Notes: generated from the sequence alone by a model not told the origin. Shown: positions 1-7,552, numbered from the stretch's first letter. The stretch is 64,000 nucleotides of DNA from Bradyrhizobium sp. WSM3983 (GCF_000473045.1 NZ_AXAY01000002.1:124001-188000), one strand, 5' to 3'. Made by a program: numbers and translations.

Positions 1-2
1 GA

Positions 3-41
3 GGCGGCGGCGATGGTGGGGGAGGCGGGAGCAGCGACTAG
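3..41 (+). CDS. 3' end of an upstream gene, glycine-rich tail
   Basis: The first bases read in frame 3 as a glycine-rich tail (GGGDGGGGGSSD) ending in TAG. Only 12 codons are in the window, so neither the family nor the start can be told. Gly-rich C-termini of this kind are common in secreted or membrane proteins of this group. Composition alone supports the call; it could also be chance coding in GC-rich DNA. Confidence 0.4.
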   Translation, partial: GGGDGGGGGSSD

Positions 42-81
42 GCCCTATCAGGCATCATCTTGATCCAGCGCAACTCCCTAT

Positions 82-98
82 TTTAGAGCCGTTCTAGG
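82..98. promoter_or_regulatory. ICE-like (Irr-type) iron box upstream of bfd
   Basis: TTTAGAG-CCG-TTCTAGG is an imperfect inverted repeat of the same form as the perfect one in front of bfr. In Rhizobiales and Bradyrhizobium the iron control element bound by Irr has a TTTAGAA/TTCTAAA core. It lies about 110 bp ahead of the bfd start, which fits a promoter-proximal operator. Irr binding is inferred from similarity to the second box and from the iron function of both genes. Confidence 0.6.
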
Positions 99-206
99 CT
101 GTTTCCGGGCCAGTTTGGAATAGCTTGAAATACCGGTTTTTCCCTTTGCATCCGGGCGGCCCCTTAAATATCGATGATGGCGCATCACCAAGGGCCTACC
201 GCTTCC

Positions 207-479
207 ATGATCGTTTGTTCCTGTAACGTGCTGAGCGATGACGACATCCGCGCCGCCGTCGCCGAGTCCGACGATGCTGTGCGCCATGCCAGACAGGTTT
301 ATGGATGCCTCGGCTGCAGCGCCGAATGCGGCCGCTGCGCCCGGACGATCAAGACCATCATCGACGAAGCGCTCGGCCCCTGTGCCAAGTCCTGCTGTTC
401 CGGGTGCCCGCACAGCCACACGGTGGCAGCTAACGACGAGACGGCCCAGCCCGCGCAGTTTGCCCTCGCGGCCTGCTGA
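207..479 (+). CDS. bfd: bacterioferritin-associated ferredoxin
   Basis: Small [2Fe-2S] protein of the BFD family, which donates electrons to bacterioferritin so that stored ferric iron is released as ferrous iron. The N-terminus starts MIVCSCNVLSDDDI, with the CxC pair followed by the second cysteine pair in YGCLGCSAECGRC, the usual BFD_like [2Fe-2S] ligands. An ATG 33 bases upstream would add 11 residues (MMAHHQGPTAS) unlike the family, so the start at MIVC is preferred. The tail contains a further Cys-rich stretch (CAKSCCSGCPHSH) beyond the core domain. It sits directly upstream of bfr in the same orientation, and both have an ICE-like box, so they are probably co-controlled by iron through Irr. 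Confidence 0.88.
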   Translation: MIVCSCNVLSDDDIRAAVAESDDAVRHARQVYGCLGCSAECGRCARTIKTIIDEALGPCAKSCCSGCPHSHTVAANDETAQPAQFALAAC

Positions 480-552
480 AGACCTCCTCAAATTCGGCTG
501 AGCTTTTCCCCGGCTACGTCTCCGCAGCCGGTTGCCCTCGTCCTTGAACTCA

Positions 553-569
553 TTTAGAAGCGTTCTAAA
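553..569. promoter_or_regulatory. perfect ICE (Irr) palindrome upstream of bfr
   Basis: TTTAGAA-GCG-TTCTAAA is a perfect 7-3-7 inverted repeat ending 43 bases before the bfr ATG. This matches the iron control element recognised by Irr in Bradyrhizobium. Irr is known to repress iron-storage genes under iron limitation in rhizobia. Assignment to Irr is inference from motif and gene context. Confidence 0.75.
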
Positions 570-612
570 TTCGATTTAGGGCCGATTTGGACTACAAGAG
601 CTGGAGTGAACC

Positions 613-1101
613 ATGCAGGGCGACGCAAAAGTCATCGACTATCTCAACAAGTCACTGCGTCACGAGCTGACTGCGATCAACCAGTACTGGCTGCACTACC
701 GCTTCCTCGACAATTGGGGCCTGCTGGACATGGCCAAGGTCTGGCGCAAGGAGTCGATCGAGGAGATGGAGCACGCCGACAAGCTCACCGCGCGCATCCT
801 GTTCCTCGACGGCTTCCCGAACATGCAGGTGCTCGATCCCCTGCGTATCGGCCAGAACGTCAAGGAGATCATCGAGTGCGATCTCGCCGCTGAAATGAGC
901 GCGCGCGCGCTCTACCAGGAAGCGGCGACTTATTGCCACGGCGTCAAGGACTACGTCACGCGCGACCTGTTCGAGAAGCTGATGAGCGACGAGGAGCACC
1001 ACATCGACTTCCTCGAAACCCAGCTCGACCTGATCGGCCGCATCGGCCTCGAACTCTACACCCAGAAGCACGTCGGCGGGCTCGAGGGCGAGGGGCACTA
1101 A
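613..1101 (+). CDS. bfr: bacterioferritin
   Basis: Haem-containing ferritin that forms a 24-subunit iron-storage shell. At 162 residues it has the family's usual length (about 158-162). The di-iron ferroxidase ligands are all visible: Glu18, Glu51, His54, Glu94, Glu127 and His130. Met52 is the axial ligand for haem b at the subunit interface. The start is fixed by the MQGDAKVIDYLN opening typical of the family and by GGAG a few bases upstream. Partner of the bfd gene just upstream; the ICE palindrome 43 bases ahead implies iron-responsive control. No missing residues or signs of transfer. Confidence 0.95.
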   Translation: MQGDAKVIDYLNKSLRHELTAINQYWLHYRFLDNWGLLDMAKVWRKESIEEMEHADKLTARILFLDGFPNMQVLDPLRIGQNVKEIIECDLAAEMSARALYQEAATYCHGVKDYVTRDLFEKLMSDEEHHIDFLETQLDLIGRIGLELYTQKHVGGLEGEGH

Positions 1102-1123
1102 GCTCTCGTTCTGCTCTCTCCAT

Positions 1124-1209
1124 TCGTCGTGGCCGGGCTTGACCCGGCCATTCACGTTTTGCCGCGCGACGAAGACGTAGATGCCCGGGACGAGCCCGGG
1201 CACGACGGT
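1124..1209. repeat. palindromic intergenic repeat, type A (cccgggc/gcccggg)
   Basis: Two inverted GC-rich palindromes (core ggccgggcttgacccggcc, then gcccgggacgagcccgggc) facing each other across about 30 bp. The same design recurs at 8544-8662 and 37885-37973, with single half-units near 13540 and 50964. It separates convergent genes (bfr and the PPOX gene) and could act as a bidirectional terminator. Confidence 0.75.
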
Positions 1210-1228
1210 CCATTTGCGAACCGCCCAC

Positions 1229-1843
1229 CTACAATTGCGTCTTGTAGCGCTCTTCCACGATCTCCTGGCTCTCCGGCTCGCCGAGGCTGGTCTGGTCGTG
1301 AATGACCTGGCTGATGCTCGGCATCACCGAGCGCTGCACCTTCTCCGGCGACCACAGCTTTGAGCGCATCAGCGCCTTGCCGCAGTGGAAATAGACTTCG
1401 CTGACAGCGACGCTCAGCACCGCGCGCGGCGGCTTGCCGAACTCCACCATCGAAGCGAGCAGATCCTGATCGGCCGACAGCGTGCCGCGGCCGCCGACGC
1501 GGAGCGTCTCGTCGATCCCTGGCACGAAGAACAGCAGATGCACGAAGCCCGAGCCTTCAACGACGTTGCGAAAACTGTCGATGCGGTTGTTGCCGGCACG
1601 ATCGGGCATTAGCAGTTGATTGGGGCCGGCAACGTGAACGAAGCCGATACCGCCGCCGCGCGGCGAGGCATCGACGCTGCCATCGGTAGCTGATGTCGCG
1701 AGCACGCAGAATGGCGACATCTCGATGAACTTCTTCGCATGCGCGTCGATCGCAGGACGTGCTTTCGCGATCACGCGCGGTGTCGGCTTCGCATAGATGG
1801 TGGCGAGGTCCTCGGCGCAAAGGTCGGTCACGAAGGTCTCCAT
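1229..1843 (-). CDS. pyridoxamine 5'-phosphate oxidase family (FMN-binding split barrel) protein
   Basis: 204 residues starting METFVTDLC. Resembles the PPOX-class FMN-binding split-barrel proteins of the MSMEG_1061 type: the region with FIEMSPFCVLATSATDGSVD, then ASPRGGG and the LLMPDRAGNNRIDSFRN segment is the characteristic flavin-binding core. These proteins probably use FMN or F420-like cofactors for small-molecule redox; the substrate is unknown. The open frame extends far upstream, but the METF ATG is where family similarity begins. It lies downstream of, and in the same direction as, two small secreted-protein genes, with about 170 bp between, so a separate promoter is likely. Confidence 0.8.
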   Translation of the reverse strand: METFVTDLCAEDLATIYAKPTPRVIAKARPAIDAHAKKFIEMSPFCVLATSATDGSVDASPRGGGIGFVHVAGPNQLLMPDRAGNNRIDSFRNVVEGSGFVHLLFFVPGIDETLRVGGRGTLSADQDLLASMVEFGKPPRAVLSVAVSEVYFHCGKALMRSKLWSPEKVQRSVMPSISQVIHDQTSLGEPESQEIVEERYKTQL

Positions 1844-2013
1844 GATTGAGGCTTTAAGGATATCACTCCCCGGCCTGCTTGTCCGGGATCCGGAGATGCG
1901 CGATGCCCGCCGCAAGGTAGAACGCCGCCAGCACGAAGCGCATTGCGTGTTCGGTCGTTTTGCAGGGGCCATCAGCCGAACTAACACGCACGGCGGTCGG
2001 GCGCCATGGCGCG

Positions 2014-2358
2014 CTACACTGCGTCCGCGGGCACGAAGCAACTGATGATGATAGCGCCGCGGTGGCGGACGTACCAGACCACGGCTTGACCGACCGGATT
2101 GCCGCGATCGCGGATGATGGCGCGCTCGGGCACCTCCATCCATTGTCCCTCGATCGGCACCCAATACGTGCCTTTGCGTACGTCGTAGTCGGTGCGATGG
2201 CCGTCGGAGATGTCGCAGCAGGGCACGCCGTTCGGCGCGATTACGCTCTTGAACCAGGCGCGGACGTCGGGCGCAATGTTGTCGTATTGACCGTTGTCGA
2301 ACGCGAACGCGGCGCTGGTCATCGCGGCGAGCCAAACGCACAGCGCAAGCCTGTGCAT
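2014..2358 (-). CDS. small secreted protein of unknown function
   Basis: 114 residues with a clear Sec signal peptide (hydrophobic core LALCVWLAAMTSAAFA, cleavage after AFA). The mature part starts FDNGQYDNIAPDVRAWFK and has a Cys pair in GVPCCDISDGHRTDYD, plus aromatic-rich strands (GTYWVPIEGQWMEVP, AVVWYVRH). I recognise it only as a recurring periplasmic protein in Bradyrhizobium-like genomes; no function can be assigned. The start is supported by AGGAGGA just upstream of the ATG (read on the minus strand). Confidence 0.72.
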   Translation of the reverse strand: MHRLALCVWLAAMTSAAFAFDNGQYDNIAPDVRAWFKSVIAPNGVPCCDISDGHRTDYDVRKGTYWVPIEGQWMEVPERAIIRDRGNPVGQAVVWYVRHRGAIIISCFVPADAV

Positions 2359-2437
2359 GCAATCCTCCTCATCGCGTGTCGATTCGTATCGTTGACGCGA
2401 TTAAGCCCGAGCCGTCAGCTCATTGCATGCTCAAATA

Positions 2438-2463
2438 ATATGCGGCGCCGAGGCGCCGCATAT
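2438..2463 (-). terminator. strong hairpin terminator
   Basis: A perfect 12-bp inverted repeat (ATATGCGGCGCC / GGCGCCGCATAT) with a 2-base centre. Read on the minus strand it is followed by TATTATTT, so it can end transcription from the degraded hydrolase gene upstream. Confidence 0.7.
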
Positions 2464-2498
2464 GATGCGTTGCGATATCGGCGCAGCTCCGACGATGC

Positions 2499-2759
2499 CT
2501 ACATCGTGCGCTGCGGCGCGGTTTGCAGCAATTGCCGAACCTGCTCGCTGTAGAATTTCGTGTTGCCGGTGGTGCCGTGGCCGGTCGGTTCACCGACAAT
2601 GGTGTAATGCAGCTTCAGCTCCGGCATGACCTCGCCGGTGTGGAACTTGAAATCCTTGGCGACCCAATCGCCCTGTTTCGGCGCCGGATAGTCGGCGGCG
2701 AATACCGATGTCGAGATGGACAGCAGAACGGCCGACAGCGCCGCGCAAGAAGCTTTCAT
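2499..2759 (-). pseudogene. alpha/beta hydrolase (homoserine O-acetyltransferase-like) with an in-frame internal deletion
   Basis: The 86-residue product has an intact signal peptide (MKASCAALSAVLLSISTSVFA) and the N-terminus typical of secreted MetX-like alpha/beta hydrolases (YPAPKQGDWVAKDFKFHTGE, then LKLHYTIVGEPTG). It then jumps directly to what looks like the family's last 25 residues (GHGTTGNTKFYSEQVRQLL), which normally contains the catalytic histidine. The roughly 270-residue core with the nucleophile serine and acid is absent. The reading frame is kept through the junction and a good terminator follows. I infer a recombinational deletion; the peptide may still be made and exported but cannot be an active hydrolase. 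The family assignment comes from remembered family termini, not from an alignment. Confidence 0.72.
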
Positions 2760-2993
2760 GTTTGTCTCCCCATGTGCGGCTCATGGCCCGTGGCCGCCTT
2801 GCGCGCGATCTTATCAGCCCGGGTCCTGGGATCGAGAGCAGAGCGCTGCTCATCCCTGAAAAAACATTTCCTCGATGTTGCGGCGCGCAAGTGGAATATT
2901 CGGGCGCTTGTGACAAGCGGCTACATGCGTTGTAGGATTTCAGCTTCTCCATCCGTCCTTGGATCAAATCGGGCCTGCCACGGGAGAGACTGC

Positions 2994-3260
2994 ATGTGCC
3001 GCAACATCAAGACGCTGTTCAATTTCGAGCCGCCGGCGACGGAGGACGAGATCCATGCCAGCGCGATCCAGTTCGTGCGAAAACTCTCCGGCTTCAACAG
3101 GCCGTCGCAGGCCAATGAGGCGGCATTCGACCGCGCGGTCGCCGAGGTCTCGGCAGCTGCGCGAAAACTGCTGAGCTCGCTGCACACCCACGCGCCGACG
3201 CGCGACCGCGAGGTCGAGGCGGAGAAAGCCAAGGAACGTTCGCGACAGCGTTTCGGTTAG
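2994..3260 (+). CDS. DUF2277 family protein
   Basis: 88 residues starting MCRNIKTLFNFEPPATEDEI, the signature opening of DUF2277 proteins. The chain is mostly alpha-helical and charged (ASAIQFVRKLSGF, ending in a basic EKAKERSRQRFG tail). DUF2277 proteins are small cytoplasmic proteins of unknown function, widespread in Actinobacteria and Proteobacteria. The open frame runs far upstream, but the ATG preceded by GGGAGAG matches the family start. The gene stands alone between a minus-strand pseudogene and a small membrane-protein gene. Confidence 0.85.
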   Translation: MCRNIKTLFNFEPPATEDEIHASAIQFVRKLSGFNRPSQANEAAFDRAVAEVSAAARKLLSSLHTHAPTRDREVEAEKAKERSRQRFG

Positions 3261-3356
3261 CGGTTCCGCAAAGCTCGACCGTGATCTGGCTCACGGAAGC
3301 GATGGCCGTCACGCGCGATGATGTTCGCCGGGGTTTTGACAACCCGGAGCTCGACC

Positions 3357-3572
3357 ATGAACCGCCTCCTTCTTCCGCTGAAAGCAGGTGCCATCGTTTT
3401 CACGCTGTTGTGGACTGCGTGGATGATGTGGTGGAGCGGCTCGTTCTCGAGCGCAACCGTGGTGATCCTGGCCGTCTGCGGCGCGGCGGTTGGCTATCTC
3501 TGGTACCGCGCCATGCGCTGGCAATTCGAGCGCATGGGCATGCTGCCAGGGCGTGAGGACGAGGCGAAGTAG
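3357..3572 (+). CDS. small inner-membrane protein
   Basis: 71 residues with two predicted membrane helices (KAGAIVFTLLWTAWMMWWSG and a second from VVILAVCGAAVGYLWY), then a short charged tail (RMGMLPGREDEAK). An ATG 39 bases upstream is possible but would add a non-hydrophobic leader. No family recognised. It ends 12 bp before the stop of the convergent collagen-like gene. Confidence 0.62.
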   Translation: MNRLLLPLKAGAIVFTLLWTAWMMWWSGSFSSATVVILAVCGAAVGYLWYRAMRWQFERMGMLPGREDEAK

Positions 3573-3584
3573 CCGCCGCTAGTC

Positions 3585-4094
3585 CTAGTGGCCGTGCTTC
3601 TTCTTCTTTTTCTTCTTCTTGTCGTCGCCATCGACCTCGTCGCTCTCGTCGTCGGAGGGCGCATCGTCAGCTTCGTGCACGGCGGCTTCGAGCGCGGCGC
3701 GCTCCGCGGCCTCCTGCTCGCGCTGGCGGCGGCGTTCGTCCCAGGCGTCGAACAGTTGCTCGAGCCACGGCAGCACCTGCTCGATCGACGGCAATTGGCC
3801 GGGCGGGCCGGCCTCGCCGCGCGGACCTTGAGAACCGGCGGGCCCTTGCGGACCCACGGCGCCCTGCGGTCCAGCTGCGCCCCGTGCGCCGGCTTCGCCC
3901 GCCTTGCCCGGCAGACCGGCCTTGCCCTGCGCTCCGGCCTTTCCGGCCGGTCCCGGCTTGCCCTGCGGACCCGGCTTGCCGCGTGCGCCGTCGGGGCCCC
4001 GCTTGCCCGGATGACCTTGCGGCCCCGGCCGTCCCGGCTCGCCCTGCCGTCCGCGCGGACCTTGAGGTCCCTGCCGTCCCTGTTCGTCTGCCAC
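3585..4094 (-). CDS. collagen-like triple-helix repeat protein
   Basis: About 169 residues. After a short leader the protein runs through roughly 30 consecutive Gly-X-Y triplets (for example GPQGKPGPAGKAGAQGKAG) rich in Pro, Lys and Gln, interrupted near the PGQLPSIEQVLPWLEQLFDA stretch. A charged alpha-helical region (DERRRQREQEAAERAALE), an acidic Asp/Glu block, and a terminal run of eight lysines plus HGH follow. GTG is chosen as start because GGAG lies 7 bases upstream; a longer frame adds basic residues without a ribosome site. No signal peptide or membrane helix is seen, unusual for bacterial collagen-like proteins, which are generally surface exposed. Function unknown. Confidence 0.8.
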   Translation of the reverse strand: MADEQGRQGPQGPRGRQGEPGRPGPQGHPGKRGPDGARGKPGPQGKPGPAGKAGAQGKAGLPGKAGEAGARGAAGPQGAVGPQGPAGSQGPRGEAGPPGQLPSIEQVLPWLEQLFDAWDERRRQREQEAAERAALEAAVHEADDAPSDDESDEVDGDDKKKKKKKKHGH

Positions 4095-4250
4095 GCCGCT
4101 ACTCCTTCTGCGCACGCAAGCTACTTAGCGGCGTTTGACGACGGCAGCAATTCCGCCCGCGCATCCTGCCGGCTTGATCAACATCAATCGGCGCAGCGGG
4201 GCGCCGTGTCATTGATGACGCACGGCCCCAACCCTCGCGAGGAACGACCG

Positions 4251-4508
4251 ATGCGCGCAGCGTGGAAACTGTTTTGCTTGTCCGCGATCATCTTCGCGGC
4301 GGCGGTCGGCCTCGCCCATCTGCTGGTGCCCGATGTCGTGGCGGTCGGCTACGCCGAGGAGCCGCAGGCGTCATGGGCGATCCTGACGGCCTTCGGCCTG
4401 CGCGCGATCGCGCTGACCGCGGCCTGGGTCGCGATTATCGCGCTGTCGCTGCTCGTCGGCGTCAAGCTGTATCAGATGGTCTTCCGAACGATACCGCGCG
4501 CGGAATGA
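4251..4508 (+). CDS. small inner-membrane protein
   Basis: 85 residues with two to three hydrophobic segments (LFCLSAIIFAAAVGLAHLLV, then ILTAFGLRAIALTAAWVAII continuing into ALSLLVGV). The start is supported by GAGGA 8 bases upstream. The frame continues upstream only as an antisense shadow of the collagen-like gene. No family recognised; possibly an envelope or small transporter-accessory protein. Confidence 0.6.
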   Translation: MRAAWKLFCLSAIIFAAAVGLAHLLVPDVVAVGYAEEPQASWAILTAFGLRAIALTAAWVAIIALSLLVGVKLYQMVFRTIPRAE

Positions 4509-4524
4509 TTGGCGCCGCCACGCG

Positions 4525-4773
4525 CTAGTCGTGATATGCCGGAACCTCGATGCCGGAGGCCGCGTAGATCCTGATCTTGTTGCGCAGCGTGCGAACCGAC
4601 AGGCCGAGCACGCGCGAGGCACGCGTGCGGTTGCCATCGCAGCGGGCGAGTGTCTGGAGCACGAGCTCACGCTCGACCTCGCCGACGGTCGCGCCGATCA
4701 ACAGTGGAACGATTTCGTTGGGTGCAAGGAATTGCGTGCCCTGCTCGGGCGCCGCGACATGAACAGTGGTCAT
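4525..4773 (-). CDS. Fis-type helix-turn-helix protein
   Basis: 82 residues. The C-terminal half (ELVLQTLARCDGNRTRASRV then LGLSVRTLRNKIRIYAASGI) is a Fis/NtrC-type HTH_8 domain, closest in appearance to the DNA-binding end of FlbD-like regulators. The N-terminal part lacks receiver and AAA+ domains, so this is a free-standing DNA-binding module. The second ATG is preferred because GGGGAG lies 8 bases ahead of it. No flagellar genes are near, so the target is unknown. An AT-richer 200-bp stretch upstream probably contains its promoter. Confidence 0.75.
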   Translation of the reverse strand: MTTVHVAAPEQGTQFLAPNEIVPLLIGATVGEVERELVLQTLARCDGNRTRASRVLGLSVRTLRNKIRIYAASGIEVPAYHD

Positions 4774-4972
4774 CAACATACTCCCCGATCAACGCCCGCT
4801 TCCATCGTGGAAGCGGATCGAGAACAAAACACCCCCAAGCCGTAGATCCACGGTGGGCGGGTTTGGTTAATGAAAAGTTAATTGCAGGATGGCCGCACCA
4901 ATTGACCTTGGGAATGCCGCCGCGTTGCCGCGATTGGCACGAGTTGCATAGCGAGGCGGACCGATTTCGCGC

Positions 4973-5740
4973 TCACACCGTGCGATACCCGCCGTCCACC
5001 ATCACGATCGTTCCCGTGACGTAAGATGACAGGTCCGAGGCGAGGAAGATCGCGGGGCCCACGATGTCCTCGGGCTTGCCGGTGCGCGCGAGCGGGGTGT
5101 GATCGACGAAGGCCTGAACCAGCGCGGGATTGGTGGCGCGCACATTGGCGTTGATGTTGGTCTCGATGAAGCCCGGGCCGATCGCGTTGACGCGCACGCC
5201 TTCCTTGCCGAGCTCGACCGCGAGCGCCTTGGTGAAGCCGAGCACCCCGTGTTTGGAAGTGGTGTAGGCCGCCGAGCTCGGCGTGCGCAGATGCACGAAG
5301 GACTGGATCGAGCCGATATTGACGATGCGGCCTTTGCTTGCGCGCAGCGGGGCGAGGAAGGCTTGCGTCGTGTTGAAGACGCCGTTGAGGTTGAGCGCGA
5401 TGATGTCGTTCCAGTCCTTCGCCACCGTCTCAGTCTCCGCGGTGAAGGCATTGCGGCGGGTGATGCCGGCATTGTTGACGAGGATCGAGACCTGCCCGAC
5501 CTTGTCGGCGACTTGCTTTGCCAGCGCAAAGCAGTCGTCACGCCTGGTGACGTCGAGCGCGAAGCTCTCGGCCTTGCCGCCGGCCTTGCGGATCTCCTGG
5601 GTGGCCTCCGCGACCGTGTCGGCGTTGACGTCGAGCAGCACCACCTGCGCGCCCTCGCGGGCGTAGCCGGCAGCGATCGCCCGGCCGATGCCGGAACCGG
5701 CGCCCGTGACGACAGCGATATGGTTTGCGAGCAATGCCAT
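4973..5740 (-). CDS. short-chain dehydrogenase/reductase (FabG-like)
   Basis: 255 residues, classical SDR. The NAD(P)-binding TGAGSGIG motif is at residues 12-19, NNAG at 89-92, and the catalytic Ser144, Tyr159 and Lys163 are present (NIGS, YTTSK). The C-terminal GTIVMVDGGYRTV is the usual SDR end. It reduces or oxidises a hydroxyl/keto group; the substrate cannot be read from sequence. Gene neighbours give no pathway. The ATG preceded by GGAGGAAATTGTC is a good start. It is divergent from the J-domain gene across 110 bp that must hold both promoters. Confidence 0.88.
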   Translation of the reverse strand: MALLANHIAVVTGAGSGIGRAIAAGYAREGAQVVLLDVNADTVAEATQEIRKAGGKAESFALDVTRRDDCFALAKQVADKVGQVSILVNNAGITRRNAFTAETETVAKDWNDIIALNLNGVFNTTQAFLAPLRASKGRIVNIGSIQSFVHLRTPSSAAYTTSKHGVLGFTKALAVELGKEGVRVNAIGPGFIETNINANVRATNPALVQAFVDHTPLARTGKPEDIVGPAIFLASDLSSYVTGTIVMVDGGYRTV

Positions 5741-5851
5741 GACAATTTCCTCCCGGATTCGTTTCTAAGTTTCATGAAAGGCTAACTCGAAATTAAGGGG
5801 GCGGAAACGGCGGCCTTGGCATACTGATCTCCATTGCTAATCGTTGCGCGC

Positions 5852-6337
5852 ATGATGGAACGACTTGAATCCTGGAAATTGGCGCTCGAGCGCCTGCGGT
5901 CGGCGGAATTCGCTGATTGGGCCGAGGCGGGACGGCTCGTGGCCGAGATCGCACGGATGAGCACCGATGTGATGTTGCGGCAGGCTGCCGAGCAGGCGCT
6001 GCCCGTGCTGCGCCAGGCCGCGGACAATGACGATCACAGCGTCACGCTGGCCGCCCGGCGCCGCGTCGGCGTGATCCTCGATGTCGTCCATGATCTGACC
6101 GCGCCACGCTTCGGCCGCCGCAACGCGTTGCCGAAGAAGCTGTCCAGCGAGGATCGCGCGCGCAAGATGCTGGGGCTGCCGCTGGCGGTGCAGCTGACCT
6201 GCGAGGACATCAACCAGGCCTATCGCCGCGCCGCCAAGGGCATGCATCCCGACCAGGGCGGCAGCGCGCAGGCCTTCATCGACCTCTCCGCCGCGCGCGA
6301 CATTTTGATTCATCCCCGCGCGTACAAGGACGCGTGA
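5852..6337 (+). CDS. J-domain protein with divergent N-terminus
   Basis: 161 residues. The C-terminal third carries a J-domain: helix II with INQAYRRAAKGMHPDQGGS, containing the HPD tripeptide at 132-134 that stimulates DnaK-type ATPases, followed by a helix III-like segment. The Lys usually following HPD is Gln here. The first 100 residues are helical (ERLESWKLALERLRSAEF; VMLRQAAEQALPVLRQAA) and resemble no known domain. There is no zinc-finger or G/F linker, so it is a class III (DnaJC-type) co-chaperone or a J-like protein acting in a specialised way. Two adjacent ATGs are possible starts (MM). Confidence 0.75.
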   Translation: MMERLESWKLALERLRSAEFADWAEAGRLVAEIARMSTDVMLRQAAEQALPVLRQAADNDDHSVTLAARRRVGVILDVVHDLTAPRFGRRNALPKKLSSEDRARKMLGLPLAVQLTCEDINQAYRRAAKGMHPDQGGSAQAFIDLSAARDILIHPRAYKDA

Positions 6338-6343
6338 GAGCGC

Positions 6344-6982
6344 TCAGCTCTTGTTCACGCAGCTCGGATAGGGCGCGGCTTCGCCGGCTACGATCGGGCA
6401 CAATCCGATCGGGCTCAGATCGCGCAGGCGCGCCTCCCAGCGCTCGTCGTTGACCGGCGGCTCGTCGCTTTCGGGGCCGCGCTCGGCCCATTGGATGGTG
6501 TAATAGTCGGTCGCGCCCTTGAGCGTGATCAGCAGCGCGGTCTCGCTGTGCCGCGTCGGGCCGCTGTCGATGCGGCTGCAACCGATCACCGCGACAAAGC
6601 CCTCGAAGCGGCCGAACGTCGTGGCGCCGAGCGGCCTGGCGGCAAAACTGTCGGGGCATGCCGCCTTGAACCCGCCTGCGATGGTGCCCGCGAAGATCTG
6701 CGGCGAGCTGCCTGGCATCAACGTCATGCCCTTCTCGCCGGTGACCGTGATCATCTGCGTCCAGCGGTCGGGCGTCTCGCCCTGAAGCACCGCTTCGCGG
6801 ATGTAATGGCCGCCCTTGGTGTTCTCGAACACGGCTGCGAAATTCGACGGCATCGCGAAGCTGACGAGCTGGCCGAAGATCGGCGAGATCACGCGGAGGG
6901 ATTGCGGAGCCTGCGCCTGCGCCGTTGTGGCGAGCAGGAGCGAAGCGGTGAGGGCCGCGACTGTCATCGTCCGTGCGCGCAT
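6344..6982 (-). CDS. secreted protein of unknown function
   Basis: 212 residues with a Sec signal peptide (MRARTMTVAALTASLLLATT, cleavage near AQA). The mature part (SLRVISPIFGQLVSFAMPSN; FKAACPDSFAARPLG) has four cysteines and no recognised motif. The ATG is chosen because GGAG lies 7 bases ahead; an upstream ATG would place 18 basic residues before the signal peptide. It is convergent with the J-domain gene, separated by only 6 bp. Probably periplasmic. Confidence 0.65.
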   Translation of the reverse strand: MRARTMTVAALTASLLLATTAQAQAPQSLRVISPIFGQLVSFAMPSNFAAVFENTKGGHYIREAVLQGETPDRWTQMITVTGEKGMTLMPGSSPQIFAGTIAGGFKAACPDSFAARPLGATTFGRFEGFVAVIGCSRIDSGPTRHSETALLITLKGATDYYTIQWAERGPESDEPPVNDERWEARLRDLSPIGLCPIVAGEAAPYPSCVNKS

Positions 6983-7076
6983 CGACCTGCTCCAAATCCG
7001 CGAGGTGAAAAAACGACCGGGCAAGGATGCTAGCATCGCATCCTTGCCCGGCCCTTGTCGACCGCCGATCGAATTC

Positions 7077-7328
7077 TTACCAGCTGCAGTGGCCGGCCTT
7101 CAACGCGTGATCCTTCAACTCGAGCGCGTCGAGGAAGGTCGGAACGGAGGCGCTGGCACGATGGTAGCCGGCCGGCCACGGCGTGGTCGGAATGCTCTCG
7201 TCCCAGATCTGGCACACGCCGCTGTCCTGCCAGCGGATCAAATGATAGCCGGCTTCGGCCGGGCTCGCGGCGACGAAGGCGGCAGCGGCGAGACCGGCGG
7301 CAGCGCACAGCATGGAAATACGACGCAT
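7077..7328 (-). CDS. small secreted protein, paralogue of the gene at 7578
   Basis: 83 residues with signal peptide (MRRISMLCAAAGLAAAAFVA, cleavage after AEA). The mature protein starts GYHLIRWQDSGVCQIWDES and ends in an acid/basic helix with a final Cys (KAGHCSW). The gene at 7578 encodes the same pattern, GYYVIRWDNTGVCQVWNED and a terminal RRCTL. The two conserved cysteines suggest a disulfide. GAGGAG precedes the ATG. Function unknown; probably a tandem duplication. Confidence 0.7.
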   Translation of the reverse strand: MRRISMLCAAAGLAAAAFVAASPAEAGYHLIRWQDSGVCQIWDESIPTTPWPAGYHRASASVPTFLDALELKDHALKAGHCSW

Positions 7329-7526
7329 GGATCAGCTCCTCAAAATGAAAGATGTGATGCGCCTCCCGACAATGACGGGGAGGGGGTGCGGGACGCTTTT
7401 GGGCGTGCGCCCCGGACAAGACGTGAGTAGTTCCGTGTGCGGATGAGGTTCAAAGCGGGCGCGGGGGAAATCGCGGAATTCGCTAGCCAAAATGGGGCAA
7501 CGGCCACGCGTCGGCGCAAAAGGAAA

Positions 7527-7552
7527 GGGCGGGCTGCTCGCGCAACCCGCCC
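7527..7552 (-). terminator. Rho-independent terminator of the 7578 gene
   Basis: GGGCGGG and CCCGCCC arms enclose a 12-base loop. On the minus strand the hairpin is followed by TTTCCTTTT. It lies 26 bp downstream of the stop of the secreted-protein gene. Confidence 0.65.

Noticed and set aside
3588..4250. Upstream part of the plus-strand frame before the small membrane protein at 4251
   Set aside because: Opposite the collagen-like gene; the leucine/alanine-rich product is a mirror of the Gly-X-Y codons.
4525..4773. Flagellar regulator FlbD
   Set aside because: Only the Fis-type HTH is present; receiver and AAA+ domains are missing and no flagellar genes are near.
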